Under the pieces are notes generated by a model, which did not search any database, was not told where the DNA came from, and was given only the letters and a program-made list of their open reading frames with translations. The position numbers and the translations under genes were made by a program. A DNA stretch of 64,000 nt from Spongospora subterranea f. sp. subterranea. Taxonomy: Eukaryota > Endomyxa: Phytomyxea > Phytomyxea > Plasmodiophorida. This document shows positions 13,050 to 24,875 of the stretch, piece by piece (position 1 is the stretch's first letter; each line of letters starts with the position of its first letter). The DNA is taken from contig JAUGWO010000060.1 of NCBI GenBank assembly GCA_049724395.1, positions 124,001 through 188,000 of the forward strand, given 5' to 3'.

Positions 13050-13497
13050 TTATTGCATCGAGCAGACAGGGTGCACCGCTGGTTACTATTTGCTTGGTTG
13101 TGCTGGTGCATCTCTCGGGCAGGCGCATCGGTCTTGTGGGGCGACGCCGGCCAACGCAGTCTCGATGTGCTTACCACACCCTATAATCACACAAAGACCA
13201 CGATCAGGTTAGCCAACTCAAACTCGGCCCACGACAATCAACCTGCCCAGGTTGGCTTATGGCACTTGTCGCATGACACTTGACGACACATTTCTGGCCT
13301 AAAATAAACTGAAGTGCTGCCGCTCTGCCGAACAAATTCTGGGTTTATTTCGGAGGCTTGTCCAACACGCAGTCTTCAAGTTGGCGCCAGTTCGGTCCTT
13401 GTGTATGTGTGACTGACTCTTGTACAGTACCTCCGCCTGTACTCAACCAGAATCTGTGATTGATATTAATGCTTCAAAAGTTGTCTTTGACGCGCGC
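13050..13497. other. Unassigned intergenic sequence
   Basis: Short frames exist on both strands, but none shows a recognisable motif or a plausible splice partner. It probably contains the upstream region of the minus-strand Zn2Cys6 gene. Confidence 0.35.
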
Positions 13498-13616
13498 TCT
13501 CAAGATATTTGTGTCAACCAAATATGTTGTTTGTTTCCCCGGTTTGATCCAGCGTTGTCTCAAGATTTTTGTGTCAATCTGATATGTTGCTTGTTCCCCG
13601 GTTTGATCCAGCGTTG
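13498..13616. repeat. 60-bp direct tandem duplication, two copies
   Basis: Two adjacent units, 13498-13557 and 13558-13616, each begin TCTCAAGAT and end CCGGTTTGATCCAGCGTTG, with a handful of substitutions and one missing base between them. A small plus-strand frame runs through both, giving a repeated ICVNQICCLFP / FCVNLICCLFP pattern. This is more likely a side effect of the duplication than a gene. Confidence 0.8.
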
Positions 13617-13685
13617 AGCAACTGTTGAGCACTTTGTTCAGGCTATTGGGTCGTATTCCCATAATCAGTCAGAATATGGTGTACT

Positions 13686-15060
13686 GTCGCCGCGCTGATC
13701 GATCTCTATGAGTCGTTCAGCTGGGACATATAACTTGGTCAAGTTCCCTCAATCATAAGGGAATTGATCACTTTATTTTGTTGCAATCGTCTCTCGGCAA
13801 CCTTGAAATTGAGTGGCAAGATATCATTTAACAAAAAATCATAAATAAATACCTATTGAGAAGCAAAAAGTCAATTCTACAGAAACCCTTGAACGCAGCT
13901 ACTAATGAACCCGATTCCTCTATTCAACATCGATGTGTAGCGATTCTCGCGATGTCCAATACCAGTCGTCAGGGAAGTCGAAGACGGCGCAGGGGATGAA
14001 GACCAGGTGTTGATGTTCATATCGCCGTCCGAGGCGAATATCAAAACCGGGGTGAGACGCGATGAGCACCTTGATACCCCATGCAGTTATCGAGGCCATT
14101 TGTCGCGTCGGCTGCCAAATCTTTAGTGACAGGTCTCCCGACAAAATAGATTCAATTGCATGAAGCATTTCAGAAAAGAAGCCGGTGAAAAGTCGGACAG
14201 CAACGAAACGAAGGTCATCGCCACACCAAGCGAAAGAAAAGCGAACGATAAGGATCGAAACCCGAACGCTTTAATAGAGCAATGGTGGTGGATATCGTGA
14301 ACCCTAACAAGTTTTCGCCGATATCAGAGCCGGTCGACGACCCCAATTCAATCGCAGCGCAAGAAAAGCTGGCAGCGACACGCTCTATTGTTGAGCTTGA
14401 TTGAATTCACTTTCGCCGAAGTCAGCCGCGTTGTTGCGTCTGTAGACCCCTGATTACGGTCAAACATAGGTTCGAGTTCACATGCTCTGATGACACTTCC
14501 TCCTACAACCTTCGATTTTCGCCAACAGCGTCGCTGGCTCTGATGTATCGGCCGACACTTGTCAGGGTTCACGATATCCATTACCATTGCGTCGGCCTCT
14601 ATCAAATCGGTCGAGTTTGGATATTTATCGTTCGCTTCTCTTTCGCTTAGTGCGGCGATGACGGGCAAAAATGCTTGCTATCCGACTCTTCTCGGCTTTT
14701 TTTCTGGAATGCTTCATGCAGTTGTATCTATTGTGTCGTGAAAAACAACCATCCAGATAACGGGAAATACCTGCGGCTAAAGATTTGGCGAATGTGCCCC
14801 GATAACTGGGGCACTTAGAAGTTGAAAAGAGCGATCGGGTTCATCAGTAGCTGCGTTCAAGGGTTTGTGTGGATTCGACTTTTTGTTTTTCAATAGGTGT
14901 TGATATGTGATTTTGTTGAATGATATCTTGGCACCGAATTTCAAAGTTGCCGAGAGACGATTGCTACTACATGAAGTGATCAATTCCCTTATGGTTGAGG
15001 GAACTTGGCCAAGTTATATGTCTCAGCTGAACGACTCGTAGAGATCGATCAGCGGCGATA
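13686..15060. repeat. Large diverged inverted repeat
   Basis: The outer arms 13686-13912 and 14836-15060 are inverted copies; both hold GATCGATCTCTA and ACGAGTCGTTCAGCTG-like sequence and both read inward to CCCTTGAACGCAGCTACT. Inner arms 14160-14345 and 14520-14720 are also inverted copies; both share GCATGAAGCATT, AGCGAACGATAA and ATGGATATCGTGAACCCT-like tracts. The left arm carries roughly 130 bp more than the right between these blocks. The matching tracts include a shared coding-like segment (ANDKDRNP versus ANDKYPNS, then DIVNPNK versus DIVNPDK), so this may be an inverted duplication of a gene piece or a foldback transposon. I saw no transposase. The unlike segments and frame differences point to considerable age. 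Confidence 0.75.
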
Positions 15061-15071
15061 GCACCTCGTCA

Positions 15072-15808
15072 TCAGATACCCGAACTGATATGTCCAGTGA
15101 CTACAAATTTCCGATGTCGACTTTCCAATCGTTCGGCCGTTCGACATTCGATGAGTTTCGCCAGGTACCAGAAGGTGCCAACCAAGATGGCGAAAAAGTG
15201 CAGTCTCAGGTCGGTCGGGTGTACCAGGAGACCCGGCCAGGGCCAGTCCCCCCAATGACAGTTGACACTTACGGGTCACGCCGTATATCCCATGGCCCTT
15301 CGGTGCTGATCCATCCGACGTTCGAAACAATGACAGCGCGGGCAACGGAGCCAGTAAATTGTGAGGATCGGGAAGGCGCTCATCGGTGCAATCAACCCTG
15401 TGAGCCGCCCAGCGCCGAAGCCCAGCAATACGAATTGCGGTGCCAAGACGCCCACGGTCAGGAAAACAACGCCGAACCTGGCCGTAGTTGCCGGGTCTAG
15501 TTGGCCTTTCTTCTGACCTTGATTCAAGAACGGTGCATTGCAGGACACCGGTTTATGATATTGTGCTGCAAACGGTTCAGTGAAGTTGCAGAACATTTAC
15601 GGACGGCGTCTGGTCGACTGTTATACTCAGTCCATGTCGAAGGCTCGGATAGTACGTCAGCGAAGGTCTGAACTTTCTCCCAATAATAAGTAACCTCGGA
15701 AGGTTTTTCTCTCCTCGGCAATGGCCATCGCCTGTTCGTTAAGATATTGAGGACGGAGTGTTCGTCGTTGCGTTCTGAATACGATCGCGCTTCCTCCCGC
15801 GTCGCCAC
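15072..15808 (-). CDS. Unrecognised multi-pass membrane protein, fragmented frame
   Basis: Minus-strand sequence reads as hydrophobic protein in two frames. One, near 15276-15480, gives FGVVFLTVGVLAPQFVLLGF followed by LTGLIAPMSAFPIL. The other, ending at 15072, gives RLHFFAILVGTFWYLAKLIE after a Trp-rich CHWGDWPWPG. An N-terminal hydrophilic part (YYWEKVQTFADVLSEPSTW) may belong to the same gene. The parts would need an intron or a frame correction around 15270. I do not recognise the family. The gene ends about 12 bp from the edge of the inverted repeat. The helices look real; the gene model is tentative. Confidence 0.35.
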
Positions 15809-15869
15809 AATGGTTGCTGGTTTGAGGAGGCGGCAAGCGGATATGGTATTTTATTACCCAAATCATCGC

Positions 15870-17239
15870 GAATGGTTTTCGATTGTTTGTCAATTCAGGT
15901 GGGAAATGTTTGTACGTTACTGCAGAAGAAAATATGTGCAGCTTCCTTGGCGATGCATGAAGACCATCTTGCTTTTGTTCATAGCCTCGACAAGGGAGAT
16001 CTTCGCGGAAATCCGTCTATGGAAACAGCGCAGTTGGATTACACAAATGGACAACCCAACTGCTCCGAACCAGGGTCGGCCAGCAGTTTGGTTGACTTAT
16101 TTTCCACAGAATATAGATGCTCCGTCGAAAATCTCAAATCGTGCACGGAACGGTCATTGAACGCATACGGGCTCGTGGAGATGGAAATTCAACAGTATGT
16201 CGAAGCTGCATGTGAGGTATATACTAATTGTCAACTAACAATGAATTGAGCTAATTAAGGTCAATCACTGGCTAGATGGTGCGCTATGAGTTCAATTGCA
16301 TTGATAAAATGCATTGCGACGTCTACGAAGGTCTCGTGAACACACTTCCCACGTCTGTTAAGACGGAGGACGAATCTGCCGAATTCATTCAGTTTTCCTG
16401 CGGAATTTCGTTGAAAAAGGACGAACGAGTTGACTATGTAAAGCATGTCAAGGTTGACCAGTTCGACCTGATACGCTCGCAGTTTGATCTCGGTTGCGAG
16501 TTCCTGATTCGGGTAACGGATCATGTCTCGGCTCACATCGACATCCTGGACAATTTTCTAATGTCGACCTCCCAACCGTTGGCGAAGCTGGGCCGTTCGA
16601 CATTTCGCGCAGCAAAGTCACTGCGAGATTTCATATTCCAACGTGTTCAACCGTTCAAATCGTGTCAAAAACGATGTTTTGCGACCCTATCGGATCTACG
16701 AAACTCATGTCACGAGCTTTCAGAGAAAAGTTCAACTGCACAATCACAAGTCGCAGCTCTTACCACAAGGTGTCAGAACATGCAGGACATTGTACAAAAG
16801 TCCACGGCGGCAAAAGACAAATTAGATGCGGAATGGCAACGGTGTTGCGATCAGCTTGAAAAGTCTGCAACATCGTCGGCTTCGTCAATGCAGGATATAT
16901 CGACGTATTTGGATGAAAAACTTAACCTTAGGTAAGAAACACAAATTCAGGCTGTGTCACATTTATCAACTGATGAATAGGAGGGCAAAATCTACTATAA
17001 AACTGCAGGAACATGTGATTCAGATTGCGCACAAACGATCGGCCGCTATCCAGGTCGTTTCTGAACTGGAAACGCAGATGGAATTAGAATCGGCAAATTT
17101 CGTCAACGTCGTTAAAAATCTGTTAATCTCCATTCAAGTCTGGGACAATGAGCGAATTGGTATTATGAATTCCTCATTCAAAGAGATATTTGGGCTACTT
17201 GAGGAGCTGTATCGTCGCAATAGATTGAGAACCGAATAA
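15870..17239 (+). CDS. Coiled-coil protein, probably F-BAR-like
   Basis: Three exons read well: about 15900-16215, 16276-16931 and about 16980-17239. The first junction is a GTATAT donor to a GGCTAG acceptor, and the second is AG-GTAAGA. Seen: LFSTEYRCSVENLKSC followed by an acidic, helix-forming stretch resembling the start of F-BAR domains. A long coiled region (TRCQNMQDIVQKSTAAKD) and a final helix (NFVNVVKNLLISIQVWDNER) like the last F-BAR helix complete the pattern. F-BAR proteins bend the plasma membrane at endocytic or cell-division sites. No SH3, RhoGAP or kinase domain was seen, and the frame stops at 17237-17239 unless another exon follows. Another coiled-coil family, such as a BAR-domain sorting nexin, cannot be excluded. 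Confidence 0.45.
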
Positions 17240-18917
17240 AGTGCTCCATGAACCAGGTTGAGGTATCTGCTATGCCAGATATATTGCTGGCAAGTTTCAT
17301 ACTACTATATCACCAGATCTATCATCTGTAACAAGGTGATGCCCTATGGTTGGATGAGAGAACTTCCGGTGCCCCCCGAGAAACTCATAAAACTGCGAAA
17401 TGTCCATCAACGATGCATCAATTTAGTGGGGAATCATCATTAAGGAAAACGGCGGCGCTTATTATTCTGACATCTGCTTGAATGCAACCAAATAGTTTCG
17501 CCTTCGGCTGATCAGGCCACCGCACCGGTTGCCGTCCTTCTCCTCGGTGGCGTGAAGGTAAGGACGTCCCTTTGTAAGTCCGTTTTCGACATAACGAGAG
17601 TCCCATCTCAATCGTAGATTCAGGACGATCGTCGGTTTTACCCGATGATGAATCTGCAAGTGCTTGAGCGTTGGGAATATCCCTGTAATTTGTTCGCGTA
17701 AGCTTTTGAGAGTGCATTTCGATTTCAATATTTATCTCAATTCGCGAGAAGTAAAATCCTGATTTGAATCTGGATTTTCTCGAAATTTTACAATTGTGCA
17801 ATGTCTGTAATTTTGAGTTGCCGATCGCGCTCAGAACCCATTTTGAGGTATCGCCATTTTCTAGCGATTTGCCTTTCGTTTGAATTGCCGTCGTTGATTT
17901 CCTTGGAGCGATGATTGATTGCGTCCAATAAGGTGAGGTGGTTTTATGTGCTGTGACTTTGATATTGTGGTATTTCAATAACGGTTTAAAATTGTTTTTG
18001 AATAAAGTTCCAGTTCTCGTTGGCATGACGGCCTGTACCCATGCAGTACCAGATGTCATCTTGTTCGGTTGTTTTGTCAACCATCCAGTTCCTATTTGAG
18101 CGAATTATAGCTCTAGAATAGCCAGCTTTGAAAAGGGTTATTTCAAGGTGACCATTTCATGATTGAATGTTTTTTACCTGTCCTCAGAATACTGATGTTT
18201 CTCCCGTTATCCAGCTGTTCTTCGTCAGCTCAGGCTTGTATGATGCATGATGTGTGTATTTGCACTTGTTTGTGGGCATTTTGTAAAACTTGATAAGCTC
18301 GTCAAAAACTCCAAAATCGTTCCCTTCGGTTATATCTAAACAGTCAACCTCTGAGCCGAATTGTTTCAAATCAAAATCAAGATTTTGCGACGACTTTTTT
18401 GACTCGGTTAACGCTATTATCAACCAAGAAATATGTGATCTCCATAACAGCGATATAATAAAGGCCTATCTTCAGTGGTTGTTTGACCATTGAAGATCTC
18501 ATTGCTGCTAAGACTGAGTCTGCGAACACTCCTGATGCGTTCCCCAAATGTCTCATAGAGAGGAAGGTGTTCCTCCATCCTCCTCCTGCCCATATAACAT
18601 GTATCCTGTGAAAACCTGTGAAAACACTTATGGGCAAAGTGTGCCCTTTTGGGGAACCACAAGAGAGGCTCTCCCCAGTGCAATCGGGGCGTTGTCAGCC
18701 GCGCAACCTCTGTGTAAACCAGTGTAAACCTTTGTTTTAAGGTTGTCCAGGTTCCTGTTGCAGTCTGTAAAAGTAAAAGTGTACATTGTATCATACATAG
18801 GCAGTGGGAGTGATGCGCGTCACTGATTTTTTTTTTCCGCGCACAGAACACACCACCGTTGCAGGCCTGCAGCAAGAACTCTGCCAAACGCTTTCCCTTT
18901 CTGGGCTGGCAACTTCA
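17240..18917. other. Unassigned stretch upstream of APC10
   Basis: A 220-codon minus-strand frame at 17418-18080 is open but polar and motif-free, and has no homology I recognise; it may be chance. Short plus-strand frames at 17258-17443 and 18290-18493 (FCDDFFDSVNAIINQEICDL) could be terminal exons of something. Near 18600-18730 there are small local repeats (GTGAAAACCTGTGAAAAC and GTGTAAACCAGTGTAAACC). The APC10 promoter should lie at the right end. Confidence 0.3.
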
Positions 18918-19747
18918 ATGAAGGATACTGTGGACAATGGGACGGTGAGAGAAATAGGGGACGAGGCAGTATGGACGTTATCATCGGCCAAGCCTGGTAA
19001 CGGCGTCGATCAGCTTCGAGATGGAACCGTCGATTCATTCTGGCAGTCAGTCGTGTTCTTCACCGCATCGTATTGTTCATTGATTTTAACGATGGCTCGA
19101 AGATCCGACGGCCAACAACCCCATCTAGTCAACATTCAGTTTCAAAAGAAAATGAAAATCAAAGTGAGTCGATGGATTTGTTGACGAAACAGCCTTTAAA
19201 ACCAATTCTTAGGAAATTAAAATATATGCTGATGAGAAACTAGATGAGAGCTATACTCCGGTCGGTTCGAGAATGCTTGTCGCATGTGTGATTCTTTTAA
19301 TTGATACCATCAGGCCAAGTTATCCATTAGATGTGGAACGTGTTTCCATGATCTGAGGGAAATACAAGTTGTAGAGCTAGAGCATCCATCTGGCTGGGTT
19401 TCAATCCCTTTGGGAAGTGGAAGGTTCGTGTGTTCCTCTCACAATATGCCTGCGCTTCTTCCCTTATTCTCCAGTGGCAGTCCAGATCGCCATGGCGCTG
19501 ACTACTTGCAAACATATCTTTTACAAGTGGCGATATTGGCATCAATGCAAAGTGGTCGCGACACACATATTCGCCAGATAAAAATATTTGGGGCCAGGCC
19601 GTAAGATTTTGAATGATTTTTTTGGGTATGCTCATTTCTGATTCCTTGCTCATGATTTTTTTCTTTAGTCCTAACTTAGAGGGTATCGGGTCACCGTTGT
19701 CTCAATTTACCACAACTGAATTTCAAAGATTTTCGTTAATTAGATAA
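18918..19747 (+). CDS. APC10: Anaphase-promoting complex subunit APC10/DOC1
   Basis: APC10 is the DOC-domain substrate receptor that, with the Cdc20/Cdh1 coactivator, binds destruction boxes on the APC/C ubiquitin ligase. Start [14 protein letters not shown] at 18918 leads into the hallmark [20 protein letters not shown] and [14 protein letters not shown]. An intron with donor GTCAGT joins [14 protein letters not shown]. Then come [40 protein letters not shown] and the near-invariant [21 protein letters not shown] final intron (GTAAGA to TTTAG) adds the tail [10 protein letters not shown] and a TAA stop. The protein therefore ends in Ile-Arg, the IR tail that docks on the APC3/CDC27 TPR repeats. 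The full DOC domain and tail are present, so the gene looks intact. Five exons are likely. Confidence 0.93.
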
Positions 19748-21169
19748 ATTTGCGGTTTTCGTTAAATCTTCCCATGCAATGGGAGACACGCTCACTCGTC
19801 AAACAGATGTTGTCGTATGTAGGCACGTGTCAGGTACCCGCGTTGAAATTGGTCAAATATATCTGTAATGACGTTTAGCTGATTAATCACTCTTGCTATC
19901 ATGCCTGCATTCAAACGTATTCCACCAACTGCCATCGTATACACAAAACGAATCAGTAAAAAGCATTCTCGCACTGTGCCCCCAAGGAGAACAAATCCTG
20001 GCGTTGATGATCCAATCAGCGTTTCTGCAGTTCGTAAAATATTGTCGCAATTGCAGAGCTATATAAATTCGAACCGGTTTTCCATCGCCGTTCTAGTCAT
20101 TGTTGTTGGCGGAACAACATCACTATTATGGTCGCCGGCACCAACATGCATCAACGTTCGGCATGTCGACGAAGTAATCAACTGCGAGAGAAGTTCCCGA
20201 AGTACCAGCCAGATGTCACCAGTGACTCTGTTACCAAGAAATAATCAGTACCCTCTGCTTGTCAATATTACTTGCATCGATAAGACATATCGGAGCAGCA
20301 CTCTTCAATGCATCGCATTTTCAATGGATCGTGAACCACATCCCTTCGCATATTGTAGGCAAGAAACTGAGAAAACATATTCCGCTTTTGACCACGATTT
20401 CGGATGGCAAAATAAGCGATATTGTTAAAAAGGTGGCGAAAAGGACCCCAAAATGGGCGATTGAGATTCATTGCCGCCGGTTAATTTTGAACAACCTCCC
20501 ATCGTTTGAGACCGTATTCTACAGGATCATGCCTGCATACTTGGCTATTCGTGTGGTAATATACAACATCATCACCCGGATCAACGTTGTTGATCAACCA
20601 TTGTAATACAATGGCGATGGTTGTGTTTACCCTAATAAACCACAATATCGAGGACGATTAACTGACAACCGGGCCAGGCCGCACCGAAATTCTTCACCGC
20701 AAATGGCTTCCTTTTTCATCCTGCAAGGGACCGCAATAATGTGAACAGGTAGCTTCTGGGTGTCGCTTCATGCTGGACCTCGGCAAAATTGAGAAATTCG
20801 AGTACGCCCAACACACGAAATGTCAATATAGATAGGCCAGTGAACATGCAGTATAGTTTTGGCCATCGTTCTTTACGTTGAGGACGTCAATGTCAACAAA
20901 AAAATGTTATACAAGAGTGCTCGTGGTTCAAATGTGTCTTGTCCCAGACGAAACTCAACATTGGTTGGGAGTTCATGCTCAGTTTTGATTGGCGTTGCAA
21001 AACGCTAATAATGCGCCAATTCAGTCTTGAGTAGAAGTGTTGCCCATGTCCTGATGGTGTAACATGATAAATAACCGTCTGTCCATCACAGCCCTGATCG
21101 CGCACTTTGACTGATGTTTTCCAGTGGTGGCGAGGTCACCTCCTCTGGAAATCTGATTCCCTGATTATC
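19748..21169. other. Interval with a possible single-helix membrane protein
   Basis: A plus-strand frame 19901-20428 starts MPAFKRIPPTAIVYTKRISK, is strongly basic, and then has one membrane helix (FSIAVLVIVVGGTTSLLW), as in a type II membrane protein. After about 20260 the neighbouring frame (IRHIGAALFNASHFQWIV to 20606) looks more protein-like, hinting at an intron or a frame error. On the minus strand, frames near 20760-21100 (YHVTPSGHGQHFYSRLNWRI) could be exons of another unknown gene. No family is recognised for either. Confidence 0.3.
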
Positions 21170-23495
21170 ATGGCCGACGATGTAGAGCGGGTCAGACAGC
21201 CAATTTTGTCTATCTACCACGAACTCAAATGCTCGATATGCTTTTCGCTTATGATGGATGCCTGCTCGTTACCGTGCCTCCATTTGTTCTGTAAGGTATA
21301 TTCTCATTTTGTGGTCATCTGCTGCGTCTGCTCATTGACACCACCTTAGGCATGTATTGACAGGACACTGACAATAAGAGCACGATGTCCTCTTTGCAAT
21401 GCAGATTTCAACCGGCGTCAAGTTCACAAAGCAGGGATCATCAATCACATTGTCCCATTGTTTGCCGAAGTTCGTCCTTGGAACCATATACCGACCCCTT
21501 GACAGTTCTAACCTTGAACTAGCTACATCATATCGTGCACTCATATGTTGATATTCCATGTTTATCGCAGCACACATCCAGCCCTCCTTCCAATAGCATT
21601 TCTCCAGTACCATTTGACAACAGCTGGCGGCAAGAATCGAGACTTCCTGTTGGTGTCGAACCCGTTTCACCCCAGTTATCCCAATCGCTGTTGATTACTG
21701 AATCAAATACCCAAGCACGTAGGGCGTCGACACCACAAGCACTAGTTCAGGAATCTCATCTGCCAGTACTCAATAATAAGGTCATTCTGAACAATCAGTT
21801 GAATCCTCACGTGCGGCTCATGCCTCGGCAGGTGGATCGCGTATCGGACAAGTTTACAACTCCAATCAGCACGCAGAGACATGTGTCCGCTCGCTCACGA
21901 GCCCTGCGAATAGAAGCTTGGTCATTACGTACGATATTGTCAAACGTCTATTAACATTATTATCGGCGTATTTAGGTCTCCAGTTACTTTCGACGCGATG
22001 CCGGGAATGGATCATACTCGTTGCCACGTTTGCTATGAATCGGATGAGAGGTCGATGGTGAAATGCCATAAATGCGACTTGGCGGTTCACAATGAGTGTT
22101 ATGGGCTGGACACCGGTGCGTTTGCCGGGTGGGAATGCGAACCCTGCTCTGCCGGATTAAGCGCTACGCCGCCTTGCTGCATCTGTCCTGATCGCCGTGA
22201 TCGGGCCATGCGCCCGGTTCTGGCTTCCCCAAACCGGGCCGGCACCGACGCTGGGGTGATCCAGACCTTATGGATTCACGTGTCGTGTGCCCTGTGGGCT
22301 CCTCAGCCCACGTTCACAGATACCAGATATGGCAATGGGGGATCGATTAAAGGGGTCCACAAGATCCCAAATGAATGTCTGAAATTGGTATTAGAACCTA
22401 CAATCCCGCAACTCCTCGCTGATTGATATCTTTCTATAGCGATGCAGTCTCTGTCACCGGACCGGGTTTTGTCTTCAGTGTGAATATGGTCGTTGTACAA
22501 CGTCATTCCACGTGCCATGCGCAGCTCGCTCCACCGTCCGGCTAGAGCTCAGAGAACTCAGGGACAATATTTATTTCCATCAACTATGTCAGAAGCATTC
22601 GCATTTATCTGATCGTGTGATGACCGATAATACGTCAACGGCGTCATCTGCTTCTCGAAGGCGTGATCGTGCCAGTAGTTCGTCTAGATCATCTTCGAAG
22701 AAGCTACATTTAGCGCCTATTTCACCAGGCGTTTCATCGCATTCTCGTACTTTTTATTTATTAACGACAGGTGTCCACGTGTGGTTGGTTGCCCGAACAG
22801 GAATCTGATACCTGCGTTTCAGGATTAACAACTGATGATGACGATACTATTCGAACGATCGCCGGACTGCCAGACAGCCAAGTCATTCTGATGTCAACAT
22901 TATCGCCCCGGATCAGTCATGTCGTCGTTCGATGTTATGGTAGCGGCTTACAGGCCGGGCGCGCACGTGCCAGGACGGTCAAGTACATGTTCGGCGTTGC
23001 CGGCGGTATCTGGTGTGTATCTCATCAATGGGCGCTGGATTGGGCAAAGCAAGGACGACCCCCAGATGAAAGGAAATACGAGGTCCTTGGAGACTATGTA
23101 GCGCTAGGGGCTCCCAATAAATCTCGAACGGGTCGGGAAAACGGTGAAAACCCGCTCTTTTCAAACTGGACGTTTTTGATTTTGGTAAAACCGTTCGAGG
23201 AAGGTTCAATGTTGCAACTCTTAATCCGAACTGTTAACAGGGTCAAATCGAATCGCATCCAGGTCTCGATATTGAGCTGGAGGATATCATCGTTGCTGGG
23301 GGCGGTCAAGTGTTGAAGATGTTTCCCATAACGATGCCAACGTCTCCTACTGTACTGATTCAAGAGGCAGAGAATGATAGTAATCCGATGCGACGATCTA
23401 TTGAGGAAAGATGTTCTGCATTCTCAATAGAGATCCACGACGCCCAATGGGTTTTTGACTTACTCAGCAACTTTTCCAGTCCTAGATTGTCTTAA
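21170..23495 (+). CDS. BRCA1-like RING / PHD-ePHD / tandem BRCT protein
   Basis: A probable E3 ubiquitin ligase with chromatin-reading and phosphopeptide-binding parts. ATG at 21170 begins MADDVERVRQPILS. The RING finger is split by an intron: CSICFSLMMDACSLPCLHLF then ACIDRTLTIRARCPLCNADF. This is followed by a Ser/Pro/Gln-rich linker. From 22001 a full PHD finger (CHVCYESDERSMVKCHKC, then HNECYGL and WECEPC) passes directly into an extended PHD module: CCICPDRRDR, HVSCALWAP, RCSLCHRTGFCLQCEYGRC and FHVPCAARS. After a Ser/Arg-rich stretch come two BRCT repeats. BRCT1 has ISHVVVRCYG, ARTVKYMFGVAGGIWCVSHQ and YEVLGDYVALGAPNKSR. BRCT2 has GGGQVLKMFPI and HDAQWVFDLLSNF, ending at 23495. Plant BRCA1/BARD1 share the RING, extended PHD and BRCT order; animal BRCA1 lacks the PHD part. 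Which of BRCA1 or BARD1 is the true relative is undecided. Confidence 0.82.
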
Positions 23496-23576
23496 TATAC
23501 TCTAAATTGTGTCTTTATACAATCAAGAAAAATTGTAGTCCGTCCTGCTGGGATCCATTGATAATCCAACCGTTTC

Positions 23577-24491
23577 AGGCATGATTAGTGTTCGTGAACG
23601 ATTGGCTGGTGGTCAACGGTTGACTACCTACCGTGGGAAAACCTGGTCTTCTCTACCACTGCTCCTGGGGTGTAGGTGTACTGTACAATATTTTCGGAGG
23701 TACAGTAATTTGACTTTCAGAATTCAACGCAAACCACTGGCAAATACTAGTAATTAACCTCCGAGTATTTTGCCACATTTGCAGAGCGCGTCGGCATATG
23801 ACGGTCCTGGCAATTTTTAGACAAATCGCGATAATATCGGTGACGGTTGCCATTGTGATTGGGGTGATATTCGCAGGTCAGTGACACCTTACGATCAAAG
23901 TTTGACCAACCTTACCCAGAACGTGTTGATTGGAAGTAGGTTGGTTCTTACTATGGAAGGTGTATCTCAGCAAATATGGATTGTTTCGAGTGATTCTGGG
24001 GTTGAGACCATTGACCACTGAAAAGGTTTGTTGGAATGGATTTATCAATCATCTTGTTAAACTCAGCTTCGCAGCATCTTAGTCAACGTGGCGGCTTCAG
24101 CACCGGTGACAAACGCAGGGTTCCTCAACGATCGTGTCTTCGCCCCGTTATTTGATTGTGCACGATGCCGACGTCCCACTTGCCCGCTACCGATCTCACA
24201 ATTAGGTATAAATATAAATTTGACAACGAGCTAAATAACCAACATATTCATACAAATATTTCTGAAGTATCAACGTCTTAAACGAGAAATGCTCATGTCT
24301 CAACTTGCGTCAATTAATTCTACCATTTTACTTTCCCACTTTTCGTAAGTTTCAACCTCTTTGCAGCGCCTTTATGGGTCTTCAGTTTCGTCGCTGTACT
24401 AGCAAACCACGCCGTAGATTCGGCCAATGCACGAGCCCCATATCGGCCGAGCAGCCGTCCTAATGCGAACATGTCAACGATCCCGCGATGA
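23577..24491 (+). CDS. Unrecognised intron-rich membrane protein
   Basis: Plus-strand pieces can be read as exons separated by plausible short introns. The first is MISVRERLAGGQRLTTYRGK. A membrane helix follows (FRQIAIISVTVAIVIGVIFA), then ILVNVAASAPVTNAGFLND and CARCRRPTCPLPISQL. A last exon (LKREMLMSQLASINST, then LWVFSFVAVLANHAV) ends ANMSTIPR with a TGA. Two hydrophobic segments flank a Cys-rich loop. No family is recognised and no exon is long enough to be certain on its own. It begins about 80 bp after the BRCA1-like gene, on the same strand. Confidence 0.3.
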
Positions 24492-24724
24492 GGTAAAAAA
24501 GGAATCAGCCTAGGGGTGCCGTAGCTACAGCAGGGTGCTAGGGTTCTTGCCCCCTCTCGTCCAGTGAGGGTTGCACTTGCTTTAGGATCTCATTTCTCAT
24601 CAACGATAAAACTGTATTTTTGAACGCATCCAGATATAACAAGCTCGACTTACATCGGAATCGTTGTGAATCGGTCTTGAATAGTATCGATGAATTTCAC
24701 AATACAGAAAGAAGTAGATGCTTT

Positions 24725-24875
24725 TATTTCTCACCAGGGAGCGAGTTTACGTGCATCACTTCAGCGAATGAGATGGAATTCGTATAATCTGGATCATCGA
24801 ATTTCTCGTCAGGGAACGAGTTTACATGCGTCATTAGCGAATGAGATGAAATTCGTATAATCTGGATCAATTGAA
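24725..24875. repeat. 73-bp direct tandem duplication, two copies
   Basis: Two units sit back to back, each running from TTTCTC through AGCGAATGAGATG to ATTCGTATAATCTGGATCA, with scattered differences and a few missing bases in the second. A smaller direct repeat follows near 24985-25060, sharing CTGTACATCAGTCTCA. It lies in the apparently non-coding interval upstream of VAC14. Confidence 0.75.

Noticed and set aside
13420-13617. Cys-rich 65-codon peptide gene
   Set aside because: The Cys pattern arises from the 60-bp tandem duplication; no promoter, splice or family support.
17418-18080. 220-codon minus-strand frame as a gene
   Set aside because: No motif, no hydrophobic core pattern, no splice context; kept only as a note in the interval.
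19380-19480. A tRNA-like gene suggested by GGTTTCAATCC-type sequence
   Set aside because: The bases are the APC10 exon encoding [10 protein letters not shown]; no cloverleaf can be drawn.
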